NCBI GenBank assembly: GCA_905250025.1
Contig: CAJNOJ010000071.1
Span: 1 to 64,000 of the forward strand
Source: Adineta ricciae
Lineage: Eukaryota > Rotifera > Eurotatoria > Adinetida > Adinetidae
Direction of reading: 5' to 3'
Length of the DNA: 64,000 nt
The notes below the pieces were generated by a model, which was not told the DNA's origin, searched no databases, and worked only from the letters and a program-made list of their open reading frames with translations. Position 1 is the first letter of the stretch, and every line of letters begins with the position of its first letter. Positions 36,198 through 46,867 of the stretch are shown here, piece after piece. The translations under genes were made by a program, and so were the position numbers.

Positions 36198-39090
36198 TCA
36201 ACATTGGACAGCACTTGGATAATCACATCGATCATTCAATGCATTGAACCAAAGACCAGGTGGACAACTACGACTATAGAGAACACCGTTTGGTAAACCC
36301 AAATCATCTAAATTGATAAGAACACTTGAGAATGAGATTGAATGTGAAACTTTTCAACGTACATTGTCCGAAATAGACACATTCGAAATATCGACCTAGT
36401 TTACAGCTTGATGTATCAGCGAAACGACCGTTGGCTTGACATCGAAAATATTCTAGACATAAAATTTTCCAGTATTCTGAAAGATTGAGAAACAATGAAA
36501 TCTACCTGATTCGCAACGTTGACCAGTAAAACCTGGTTTACAAGTACAAATAGCACTTAATCCTTGTTCTTGGCATGTGCCGCCATTTTGGCACAATGAC
36601 TGACTACAAGCCAATTGACCAGGACTCATCGCAGATGCTAAAATGAGTTGTTGATATATTTACTTAATTGTCAGATCAAACATACCAGCAGATATTTCGC
36701 ATGACACTCCGGTAAAGCCATTAGGACATTGACAAAATTTTCTACCCATTTGACTCGTGACGCATAGACCACCATTACGGCAAAAGCATTCAGCTGGTAA
36801 AGATTTATCACCCTGATTGTGTGCTATTTTGTCTGAAATGAACAGATGAATATGAGATCGTTTCTGTATCTGATCTTCCCTGTTTACATACGATTACTAG
36901 TACTCATTAAAACGGGCGGATTGGAAACTACTGGTTGAACACTAGTCGTATTGCATTGTGATCGGAAGACTCGATCGGAACAAAAGCAGGAGTATGCATT
37001 AACTAAATCGTAGCATATACCACCACCCAAACTACAATATTTGGAAGAAAAATGCTTTTAACGGAAGTAGGATTTCGTTCTTACCATGGATTCGATGCAC
37101 ATTCATTGATATCTAATCAAATAGCAAATACAGATTATGAACAAGTTCATTTCTCAAAATTCATATCTATACTCAACTGTTTTCGCAGTAGGTGCCTGTG
37201 TAGCCTGCCTGACATCGACAGACATATGCTCCTTCGGGACTCAATATACATTGTCCACCGTTGCATGTTGACCGCGCTGATGGAATACAAATAGATACAG
37301 GTCGGAGAATATTTCCATTGCTAACACCACCACCATATTTAGCATTATTGCTAAACAGCAGTGTTGACACAGGAGTAGTCGTTGTCTGTACTGGTGGTGT
37401 TGATACAACCGATGGAGTTTGCGTAGTATCTATGATTTCATTTAGATAAGATTGTGAAAGGTAGAAAAAAAAAACTTACTGGTTGAAGTACATGAAAGAC
37501 TCAATGTGCCATCTGGACAGATACAGACGTATGCTTGTCCATTTTGATTTAATTGGTAGCAGATACCAATAGTACATGGATTTGATAAACAACCTGAACT
37601 GACTATTCGCGCTAGATTTCGAGAAACCAATAGGAATTTCAAAGGAAGCCGAATAATCAAAAACTACCTTCGCAATTTTCGCCTGTAAATCCTTCGTAAC
37701 ATTGACAATGATACCCAGATTTACCTGACAGACAACGTCCGTTTGCTTTGCACGGATTCGATATGCAGAAGTCAAGTTCTTGAAATAGAATAACTTCTGC
37801 TTGACTCCGTCTATAACTCAAAATATTCTCTAACAAACCTCGTTCACATCGCGCACCCGTATAATTTGGAGGACCTAGAATATACAAATCAAGTTTATTT
37901 TTTATGTTCCGCATAATAGTCCAATCTTGATTACTAACATTGACAACAAACAGATCCGATTTGGGCAGGATTACAAGAAGGTTCATTAGCTGAGTATGCG
38001 ACACAAGTGCCACCATTTCGACATGTTAGACGGGTACAAATTGAGTTTGTTTCTAATGTGAGAGAACATAAAATGTATATATATTTATAGCAGTGTATCA
38101 GATTTACTTGGGCATGTATCGATAGTGGTAAAGCTAAGACCATCATTTTGACACATACACATATAACCTTTCGGTGCTGCAGATAGGGATATACATCGTC
38201 CATTTGGTCCACAGGGCAATATTGCACAAGGATCTGCAATTTCATGTCCAATAGAATAAACATGTACAATTTTGAAGTACAGCAAGACTTACTTTTCGGT
38301 GTTGAGCAATTGGTCAACTCAATTGTACCATCGAGACATCGACAGATATACCCATTTTGCATATCTGCAGTCACTTCACATTTTCCAGGACCGCAAGGAT
38401 TAGGCTGGCATGGATCTACCAAAGAACAAAATGTATTCATGCTCATGATACTAACAAAATCGACACACTTGAGTCGGCACATCGAAACATTGTATTTTGT
38501 CCATCTGGACATCGGCAGTAATATGGTATGCCAGGCGTATTTGTTACAATACATTTTCCAACTGGACCACATGGCGATGATTGACACGGATCTGTTACGA
38601 TTGAAATAGTAGCACTTGTTTACTAAAATCTATCTACATCTAGTTGAACTACACCTACTCATGGGTTCTGTACATAGAGTACCATTCCATTCAGGCAAGC
38701 AGTAACAAAGAAAACCATTTTCTAAGTCTCTGCATGTGCCATTGTTTGCACATGGTTGTGATGCACATTCATCTAGTTCTAGTTAGACAAAGAAACTACA
38801 TCTAATCATGATTTTTGCACTAAAGCTACCTTGGTCACAAGTTGGACCAGTAAAGCCTGGATCACATTCACAAGTAAATGAATTAGATTTATCGGGAATA
38901 CAAGTTCCATGCTTATTGCAGACATCTGACGTGCATACTATTGAAGGTAAGATGGTTCAACTACAATCTATTCAAAACTAAATCTACGATACATACTATG
39001 AGCATTCGCTAAATGATTCAGGTGGAAAAACATAATAGAAATTGTAAAAAATGCCCATGATGATTTGAAAAGATCGTCGTTCGATGCCAT
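36198..39090 (-). CDS. Secreted multi-EGF protein with C-terminal chitin-binding (peritrophin-A) domain
   Basis: The first exon encodes a signal peptide (WAFFTISIMFFHLNHLANA). About a dozen small exons follow, mostly one EGF-like module each: CEC-x-PGFTGPTC, ELDECASQPCANNGTC (calcium-binding type), three modules starting DPC near 38590, 38415 and 38230, ELDFCISNPCKANGRC, a Thr/Pro linker with CNGGQC, DINECASNP, and CQNGGTC...CKPGFTGQRC. The last exons code for RCQANGRFADTSSC, GRYFECVYFGQ and CPPGLWFNALNDRCDYPS, a CBM14/peritrophin-A chitin-binding domain ending the protein. It is presumably extracellular and bound to cuticle, lorica, jaw (trophi) or eggshell matrix. A few middle exons (37000-37140, 37840-38050) have uncertain borders. 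No transmembrane helix is seen. Confidence 0.85.
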
Positions 39091-41057
39091 TGCTGAAAAG
39101 ATATTCTGAAATATAAAAACAAAAGTGATCTGTTACAAACATCATAATACTATCGTCATTTAAATAACTTCAAATGTTACTCGACTGAAAGGTGAGAACG
39201 ATTCATATAACGTCCAGACTCCTCCATATCTTTTCAATAGAACTAGTAAGGCTTCCCAATAAAGGATCTGTTTTATACTCACTCATACACTGTTCGTTGT
39301 GTGACAACAACTTGATGTTTATAAATGTGGCAGCTATGCACACACCCTCGCAAGTTTTTTTTAATCTGATCCTCTATGTTTAGGTGCACCTAATATTTAT
39401 TGTATTGAGTAGAAGAAACACAAGAAGAGAGAGGAGGAGAGAGAGAGAAATAGGTATGTGTGTGTAAACAACGACGATTGTCGTTCCAATACAAATAAAT
39501 TATCTTCTGTACTATTTATCTGTTCTTTCGATATAGTCGAAGATTCTACCTTGAATGCCGATGTTCAATATTTTAATGATATGCAAATGATGAGAAAGGA
39601 AGAAAAAAATCCGTTTATTGTTTCGTTTCTTCACACACGCGCATGCATATATTGAGGAGAACGAAAAGAGACAGAGAAACAACTGATCTTGTTTTTCAGT
39701 TGGATTATTCATTGAACATTATCATCTTGATCTTATCATATATACAGACAAATACTTTTGATCTATCGTCTCGTAAATCTTTTATACTGGATTAAAGTGA
39801 CTATATTTGTTGAAAAACATTATCACCATAAATGATCTATACTCAGTTGTCGTCCGTTTGCAATGGATCAGACTTACATCGGCCATTACTTATCAGTCAA
39901 CAAACATATCTCACAGGAGTCTCTTCTTTCTAGATTGATATGAGAATTTATTTTCATGTTATCAATGAATGTATATGAGCACTAGTTTACTTATGCTAAT
40001 GAATTAGATCTGATTGCGAAGTAAATTATTTATTCAATTGCTCTCCTGAAACGACAAAATAGAAGATAAACAAAGCGAGTTGATTATAATATAATAAATT
40101 AATAACATGAAGATAGTGTGATCTTCTTCAATCGACGATGTTGTTGTTAGCGAAGGTGCTTAATATTCTCCTATAGATTGTACATTTGACCTTCAAGATG
40201 TGTATAAGATCATGAAAGTCTAATTGAGGCGAAAGAGAAAAAGATTTCAATGATGATATAATCAAAAGTATGAAGTATAAAAGAGGAGAATAAAACAAGA
40301 TCATTGATTCATGTTGCAATACATCAACTGATGGTATGGATGAGAAAGGTAAGATTTCAGAATATTGTCTTAGTTATGAACTTTCACACCTGAATTTTCC
40401 ACGACAAGTTATCTAATAGTGTCTCATCATTACTTTGACCTCTCAATGATGATTGTATGAAACACGGCCATGAATGAGATTATAAATCTTTTTGGTTGAG
40501 GAAAAGTAAATCTACCTAACTGGTTCATATTCGTATATGTAATCGTATGCTATTTACGTGTTAATATGATTGTCACAGAGAACAGCTTTAACGATCTATG
40601 TGAATTCGTTTTAGCACGTAGATTCAATAGAACATTTGTTCATACAACGCCTTCAATCAGTATACTGTTCGATCATATTCGAAAGAGTTTTATTTAAAGT
40701 GTTTGATGTATACCTTTCTTTGTTGATTTGGCACATAACAGCTTAACATATTTACATAGATGACACACTTTTCGATCAAGCATTCAATATTGACATGAAA
40801 CGAAACTGAAGAGATGTGTGTCAGCAAACACTAACCGTGCTTATTTGAATACAAATTTTGTGTTTATTTTTGTGTTAGTTAGTTGCATTGGTTAATATTA
40901 TGATATGTTTATTCGAAAGCGTACTTGTTCATTGTATTAATGAAATACAAATGCTAAGAGAAAAAAAGAAGATTTAACCTTGATTAAATAGATAGTTTTA
41001 GATTTATTCGAGATTTAAAGAAGTTTTTATGAATTATTATTTCAATTGTCGTTATCT
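39091..41057. other. Intergenic region, nothing recognised
   Basis: This ~2 kb stretch between the EGF gene and the protease-inhibitor gene is AT-rich. It has a GA-rich run near 39430-39450. A minus-strand open frame at 40128-40319 begins with a hydrophobic stretch but has no other support. I see no tRNA-like B box. Confidence 0.55.
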
Positions 41058-41396
41058 TCAACCCACTGTTGGTTGTACAGTCACTTTATTATCTTCGTCA
41101 ACATATACACGCACACGCTCATCGTCAACATCACGTGTAGTTCGAGAGCCAGGTCCACAAACATGAACTTTCGATAAACCTAAAAAGAAGTGAATTCTAT
41201 TGGCAAAGAGTTCTTGATTATTTTCATATCATTTACCCGATTCGTCTTTGATAACTTGAACAGCTTCGTCAGCTGTCTTACCGATTAATTCTGGCCAGCA
41301 AGTTTTCGTATCTGAACTTGCCATTTGGATTATCAAAGTGAAGAGTAACAAGGAGAGAAAGAGTCGATATCGATCAATATGTAAAATGAGTTTCAT
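41058..41396 (-). CDS. Secreted potato-inhibitor-I (eglin) family serine protease inhibitor
   Basis: Two exons (41237-41396, 41058-41179) give 93 residues. A signal peptide (YRLFLSLLLFTLIIQMASS) precedes the domain. Family anchors are CWPELIGKTADEAVQVIK at the N-terminus, ERVRVYVD on the strand after the binding loop, and the C-terminal VQPTVG. Aligning GPGSRTTRDVDDERVRV to the eglin loop (EGSPVTLDLRYNRVRV) places Arg-Asp at P1-P1', predicting inhibition of trypsin-like enzymes rather than the Leu/Met-type chymotrypsin or elastase targets. Two cysteines (TCWPEL and VHVCGPG) could form one disulfide; eglin c has none. The family is patchy in animals (leeches, some other invertebrates) and common in plants. 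Confidence 0.88.
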
Positions 41397-41640
41397 ATAA
41401 AGTCTAAAGAATTCAATATCTACAACAAATACAGTTAAGACTTGACTCTTGTTTTACTCTATTTTGAAATGAATTTTTAGAAAGACAAAGAAGTTGGAAG
41501 ATGAATTACATAACTAACTGAAACATCATCGAGCTAGTAAGACCAAATTAAATGAAGAGAAAAAAAATTGAAATGGAATTCTTCTTCTTCTCCATATTCA
41601 ATACTATTCGAGTGGATATATTACGACATGGATAGAGATG

Positions 41641-42492
41641 TCAGTCAGCTGGTGTTCCCCGCCCATACTCATCACCGACAGAAATCACTGGTTCATGTTC
41701 ATTCTTAATCGTATGTACAATACCATCATTGTGTTTGATTATTACTGATTGATTGTTTTCTATAGTAAAAAGTATCATACAAAAAACAATTCTTCGTCTC
41801 TACGAGTAGAGATCTATCGAATTTACTTTGTGAGTTATTTTGAATTCGATTATGAACTTGATTGAGTAAATTTACAGACTGTTTTGGATAACATGCACTG
41901 AGTGCTACAGCTACTGCTACAGATGAATAGAATGTTTTCCTTAAGACACTACGTTTCTGCCCGAGAAGAAGACCACCAAGGCCAGCGATAGTTACTACAC
42001 TGATTTTTGGATAAAATGTTTGATCATCACGAATGTAATTGACTGTTGCTAAAAACAATCATACATATATGTTTTTCGATAAAGAGTAAAATGTACCTTT
42101 CGCATAGGTTTGACCTTTTTCTAATTTACGAGAAATTTTCAAACGTAATTCCTATATCCACGTAGTAAGTAAAAATCACAGTGTAAAGAGAAGAGTTCAT
42201 CATACTTTGCTATTATTCCAGAATTGTTGTATTGATTGTCTTGTTTGATTAATCGATGTTTGAAATCGATTTGTATTGTTGATTCTTTTCTGTTGGTCAT
42301 TATCTATTCGTGGAACATACCGATAGATATCATCTGTTTTTGGATCATAATAAATTGGCAACTAAAATTAGTGGAAAATATACAGCATCATTTACTCACT
42401 GTCAAACTTCAGATTAACACACATACATCACGAACTCGTATGATACGAGAGTTTTGTGTAGGACTCGCATCATTTTCTGATTTTTTGGGCAT
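41641..42492 (-). CDS. MICOS subunit MIC26/MIC27-like (apolipoprotein O family)
   Basis: Five exons (42427-42492, 42206-42361, 42097-42151, 41827-42048, 41641-41759) give 205 residues. The N-terminal half reads LPIYYDPKTDDIYRYVPRID and then a helical linker, as in APOO/APOOL proteins. The centre has YPKISVVTIAGLGGLLLGQK, matching the family's glycine-rich first membrane segment, then a second hydrophobic segment (FYSSVAVAVALSACYP) with the conserved YP and Q (YPKQSVNLL). The C-terminus ends VGDEYGRGTPAD. The family shapes cristae junctions in the mitochondrial inner membrane. Exon 4 read without splicing would end in unrelated residues; the 67-bp intron fixes this. Confidence 0.75.
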
Positions 42493-43174
42493 TGTTCAAC
42501 GCTCTTGGTAGATAGTCTAGAATATTACATATATTCAAAATTTGGAAAAGGATCATATGATAATAGACAAGAAAAAGAAACAAGCTCGTGTTAGTGCAGC
42601 GAGTCAACCTATGGCATGTTGTGAGATAAAAGCGCCACCTATCGAATATAATAATTTTTCGTTTCGGAAAAAATGGATGCTCCTACGTAGCTTTCGATAG
42701 AAATCTACAATAGTACACATTTTGTTAAAATATACAAGCGCAAAAGATAATCACTCACTCAAGGAATAAAAAAAAGTAGGATTCCTATTTTATTACTCGA
42801 GCTGGTATTTCCCTAAACTTCCACATTTGTTGCATATTTATGTTCAATAATACAACTACGAAATCTTCATCTAAGAAGAATTCCAAATCACAATGAAAAA
42901 AAAGATGTTTTTCTCCATATTCCAGCGGATGCATACTATAGAAAGAGTCATCACAATATCTTAACTATAGATTTCGATTCCAAGAAACTAAAACGTTATT
43001 TTCATAGTTGCTTTCTCTGAACACGTAAATTCGGAATCATTCAGTCAGTTAATGTGTATTTTTTACTGGGGGGAATTTACTCTTAACAAATGTTTACATG
43101 TATTTTACAATCTGTTCGTTGAATCTTTCTGTAAAAAAAAACTGTTCATACAAAATACACAAAAAAGACAAAGA
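42493..43174. other. Intergenic region, nothing recognised
   Basis: This is the spacer between the MICOS-gene promoter and the 3' end of the uncharacterised gene. Open frames on both strands here are short and without protein character. Confidence 0.5.
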
Positions 43175-44845
43175 TCACAGCATAGATACTTGATTATCAA
43201 GAGATCTGAAACAAAAAAGTCTTTTAGGCGGTACATAATCTTCATATGGCCATCGATTTGATTTTCTTGGTGATTCAATTCGTTCAAGAAACTCAATTTG
43301 ATGAAAGATATACTTTCGTGTTTGAAGTTCAATGGAAATTTCACGGATATCGGTAAATATTATTTGAAGACAGTTGCCTATACCATCACGAACAACGAAA
43401 TTGTATCTAAAGTGAAGTGTTCAGTAAGTAAGACTCAACATTTGTCATTTACTTGTTATTTTTTTCATCAAATTCAAAAATAATAATTGTACCATAGAGA
43501 TCAAATTTTCGTGTAGACATTAAAGCCAATGTAAATGATTGGTAGACTTGTTCGACGGAGGAAATCGGCTTTTGTTGAGCACTAGCACTCGGAAATGTGG
43601 ATTGAAGATCAAATACTGGAATTACAAGACGAAGTGTTTCATTGGATACATGTTTATCTCTTACCAGAATGTTCATTCGAGTCACTTTTGTGACATGGAC
43701 AGTTGAATGCGTATGTATGGGTCGTTTCCATTGGTATCTCTTCTTCAGTCTTGCTGACAATCAGTTCTTTTCTTATATCTGTGATACCTAATGTAGCTGA
43801 ACCTAAATCTGTTAGATTTATGTCCAATCTATACGAAAATAGAGCATAAAAATCAAGAAAATGCATAACTACGAATAGAATTATACCTCGATTCACCTGA
43901 AATACGAAGATGATCATTGATTGCTAAACTTTTCGATTGTTGATCGTGTGGATCAAGAAAAAGCACAACATCCTCTTGATCAGTAACATATTGACAATAA
44001 CAAAGCAATTGATTACATACAGTTTTCAATTTCACTACTCGCATTAATGAACTATTAACTGCAATGAAAGAGCAGTAAATGATTCAGATTTCAATAGCTG
44101 AGCTATGACAGAACTTACGGTCGACTGTTCGTCGTCTAGTTAATGTCGATTTTAAGCCTTCTAATTGATGAATCATGTCATTGCTGCAAAAACAAAATAG
44201 ACGAGAAAATAACGATGAGAAGGAGAATGAGACTAATGACTTTACACGAATTCTGATGCTTGTCGACTTTTTGATTGTTTTCCGTTATTATCCATCAAAC
44301 CATAATTTAATGCAAATTCTGATATCGGTGCATTTGTTGTTTGTTTTTCATGTCGTTTAGCAATTATTTCCTGCACAACTTTGTAATTTTTCGGCTCCAT
44401 ACTTGGTCTGCTTGTTGTGGTTTTCATTACCCGAAGGACATGATCACGTCCTTTAAATTCTGTTGTTGTTTTATTCAGAGTGTCATTGAAATGACTGAAG
44501 GAAATATCACTCATTCGTCGAGAAAGTTGTAAACGTTCGCTATCTCGTTGCTTTTTCACTTTGGTAGAAATCAATGGATTTGGTCGATTCATTGGTTCGA
44601 GTACTGACTCATCAACTGCGGTTTCATCAAGAATTGACATCGACATATCAAATGGTGCATGAATGTGCTGACCGATACGAGTATTGGATTGACTTTGATC
44701 GTCTTCATTAATAATAACTTTATCATCCATATACTCCATTGTTTTCGCTCTTTTTCTTCCATCTTCATGTAAATTCAGATAGAGAAAAAATGAATTATTA
44801 TCTGATTTTTGAGAACTTACCATTTGATTTGCGGACACTGGCCAT
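43175..44845 (-). CDS. Uncharacterised protein, seven exons
   Basis: I do not recognise it. Exons 44821-44845, 44246-44762, 44119-44183, 43887-44058, 43665-43828, 43453-43615 and 43175-43406 are phase-consistent and give 445 residues, starting MASVRKSNDGRKRAK (basic, nuclear-localisation-like). Residues ~30-180 are polar and probably disordered. A helical segment follows (NDMIHQLEGLKSTLTRRR), then a folded-looking region with alternating hydrophobic strands: VCNQLLCYCQYV, DVVLFLDP, DLYGTIIIFEF, NFVVRDGIGNCLQIIF. The last two strands with the following helix and RLFCFRSLD are loosely reminiscent of an OB fold, which is a weak inference. The terminal exon is chosen by frame; a different frame of the same region runs on to 43105. 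Confidence 0.6.
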
Positions 44846-45062
44846 GACTACTCGAATCGGATATTAACTACGTTCAAATTAACGAATTTTATCGAAGAAA
44901 ATCTGGTATAATCATTTAGTTGTTGTCCGTTCGCCGCTAAGATGAACCCAATAAAATAAAATTGCCGATAGATGTCTTTTATTTACAAATTATCTATATT
45001 TATACAAGAAAAATCCAGATCGGATGGTGATTACCAATGTCTTTATATTTTAATGAAATCTT

Positions 45063-46673
45063 TTACGGTGCGTTATGATAACATGTAAGCCATTTATGAT
45101 ATTCGTATAGTCTTATCGAGTGAACTAATCTATGTGGTAGAATTTCATTTAATTTATCCATGGTGTCATCGCCTAAATTTTTTAACGATCTGCGAAGCTT
45201 TCGCCGACATAAATTCGATAGAGTCGTTGGACTTTTTATATCCACCAGTTTATCTATCATTGATATCATGGATTTGCTTTGAGTAGACTTAAAACTTTCA
45301 AACTGCGATTGAGATACATCAGTATAGCCACATTGGGCAGCACGGAATATGTACAAGGCCATATTGCGAGTCGAAGTCCTCGATAATAGCTGGAAATCGA
45401 TTTTGATCGGCATATCATAATCGAGTAACATAAATGGAGTTGACGATTGAACACCATTTAGGAGAGAGAGAATAGTCGATGAAACAACATTCATATCGTT
45501 GATTCGTGCGCCTTGTCGTAAAAGAAATGTGATTTTAGCATCGACACGTTGAGGATGATCTTTACAGTTGAGAACGACAGATGTAAGAGCTTGATCTAGA
45601 TTTTGATTATGAACTAAACGCTTTAGGTAATACTGATAGCTCGAGAAGAACATCGAGGGAAAGTTAACGAAGAAATCATCAAGTTTGATTTGATCTATTG
45701 TATTATTTTCCCATATATAGTTAAATAATTTTATCCGTAGTGGAAAACACAACCGCGAATTAAATATTGTTTTCACAGGTGTTTCAAATTTGTTTCCTAA
45801 TTCATAAAGACGTACAAACTGTGAGAATATTGCCGATGCATATGGACATTGTTTGATTAATTCGTCATTGATTTCAGTCAGATCATTCGAAAGGAGCGTA
45901 GTTGAAACTGTGTTGACAACGTGCTGACATTCGTTACAAATGAGATGCATTAGATACGATCGATTCCATCGATCATATTGGAGTAGCACAGATGGATCTT
46001 GGATATTTGATAGTTGCTGATCGATAATTGCTTGACATTTCGGATTCGAATACAAATGTAAGAAAATCATAAGAGGTGTGACACGACAATCTCCGTATGG
46101 TACGTATAGAAATTGTGCATTCGTTTGCTCACGTAGGAAATTTTCGATGACAATTTCCCCTCCAGTTTTATAATGTTCGATAAGAAGGATTAATATCCAT
46201 GTAGGATATTCAGGTTCGAAACGGAGATTCTTCTCAATTAAAATTGATAAGCAGCGCGCTATTTGATCCGAATCTGAACATGTAGATATCAATCGAGATA
46301 CATCATAGGTTGATAAAGGAAGTTGAATTGAGGAGTGGGATAATCGAAGAATTCTTTCGAATAAACCAAAATCTTTTGAAGATATTGCTTGAGATAACCT
46401 ATCAACAACAATCCTCGCGATTTGTGTAGGTGGTAATCGAGATTTTGTTATGATTAATTCAAATATTTCGTCCATATATGCGTCGTCAGTTAGTTTCGAT
46501 AATAAATGAAAATATCCGTTGATGCAATCCATTTGATCGCTTTTTCTCTGCAGACACGTGGTCAACTCCTTGAGACGTTTATCATTGATCAGATTTTCGA
46601 AGTATAACTGACGATATACAGGTGTTGTTGGAATATTGTTCGTTTTAAGAAGCCAGGAGAATAATCTACTCAT
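45063..46673 (-). CDS. SOCS-box protein, ASB-like
   Basis: A single uninterrupted exon codes for 536 residues. The C-terminus carries a SOCS-box pattern: SPTTLSNLCRRKLRRSL, then NEILPHRLVHSIRLYEY, matching the BC box (hydrophobic-x3-C-x3-h) and the Cul5 box LP-x2-L. SOCS-box proteins are substrate adaptors of Elongin B/C-Cullin-5 ubiquitin ligases. The remaining ~480 residues are helical repeats with ankyrin-like spacing in places (TPLMIFLHLYSN, RSYLMHLICNE, ITFLLRQGARIN), but consensus ankyrin motifs are poorly conserved. The absence of introns in 1.6 kb is unlike the neighbours and hints at a retroposed or old intron-poor gene. The closest family is probably ASB, at moderate confidence. Confidence 0.68.
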   Translation of the reverse strand: MSRLFSWLLKTNNIPTTPVYRQLYFENLINDKRLKELTTCLQRKSDQMDCINGYFHLLSKLTDDAYMDEIFELIITKSRLPPTQIARIVVDRLSQAISSKDFGLFERILRLSHSSIQLPLSTYDVSRLISTCSDSDQIARCLSILIEKNLRFEPEYPTWILILLIEHYKTGGEIVIENFLREQTNAQFLYVPYGDCRVTPLMIFLHLYSNPKCQAIIDQQLSNIQDPSVLLQYDRWNRSYLMHLICNECQHVVNTVSTTLLSNDLTEINDELIKQCPYASAIFSQFVRLYELGNKFETPVKTIFNSRLCFPLRIKLFNYIWENNTIDQIKLDDFFVNFPSMFFSSYQYYLKRLVHNQNLDQALTSVVLNCKDHPQRVDAKITFLLRQGARINDMNVVSSTILSLLNGVQSSTPFMLLDYDMPIKIDFQLLSRTSTRNMALYIFRAAQCGYTDVSQSQFESFKSTQSKSMISMIDKLVDIKSPTTLSNLCRRKLRRSLKNLGDDTMDKLNEILPHRLVHSIRLYEYHKWLTCYHNAP

Positions 46674-46867
46674 GTTTATTATATTTAACTCTTATTCCTC
46701 AATATTTTCCGATTCTTATATAAAATGTGTCGTGTATAGTTGAGCAATAACAACTTCTAACACGTCAGCATGGTGACGTTTTAAGTGAGATGAATCATAA
46801 AAAACAGCAAGCGAACACTGGATGTGTTGTTTTTAAACAAAGTTTCCAACATGTAAATCGGTTAGTT

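Noticed and set aside
40128-40319. Possible small secreted protein on the minus strand
   Set aside because: The hydrophobic start is weak evidence alone. There is no cysteine pattern, splice support or family motif.
43105-43344. Frame ending at 43105 as the 3' end of the uncharacterised gene
   Set aside because: Phase from the preceding exon selects a different frame, which stops at 43175. Only that frame makes the total a multiple of three.
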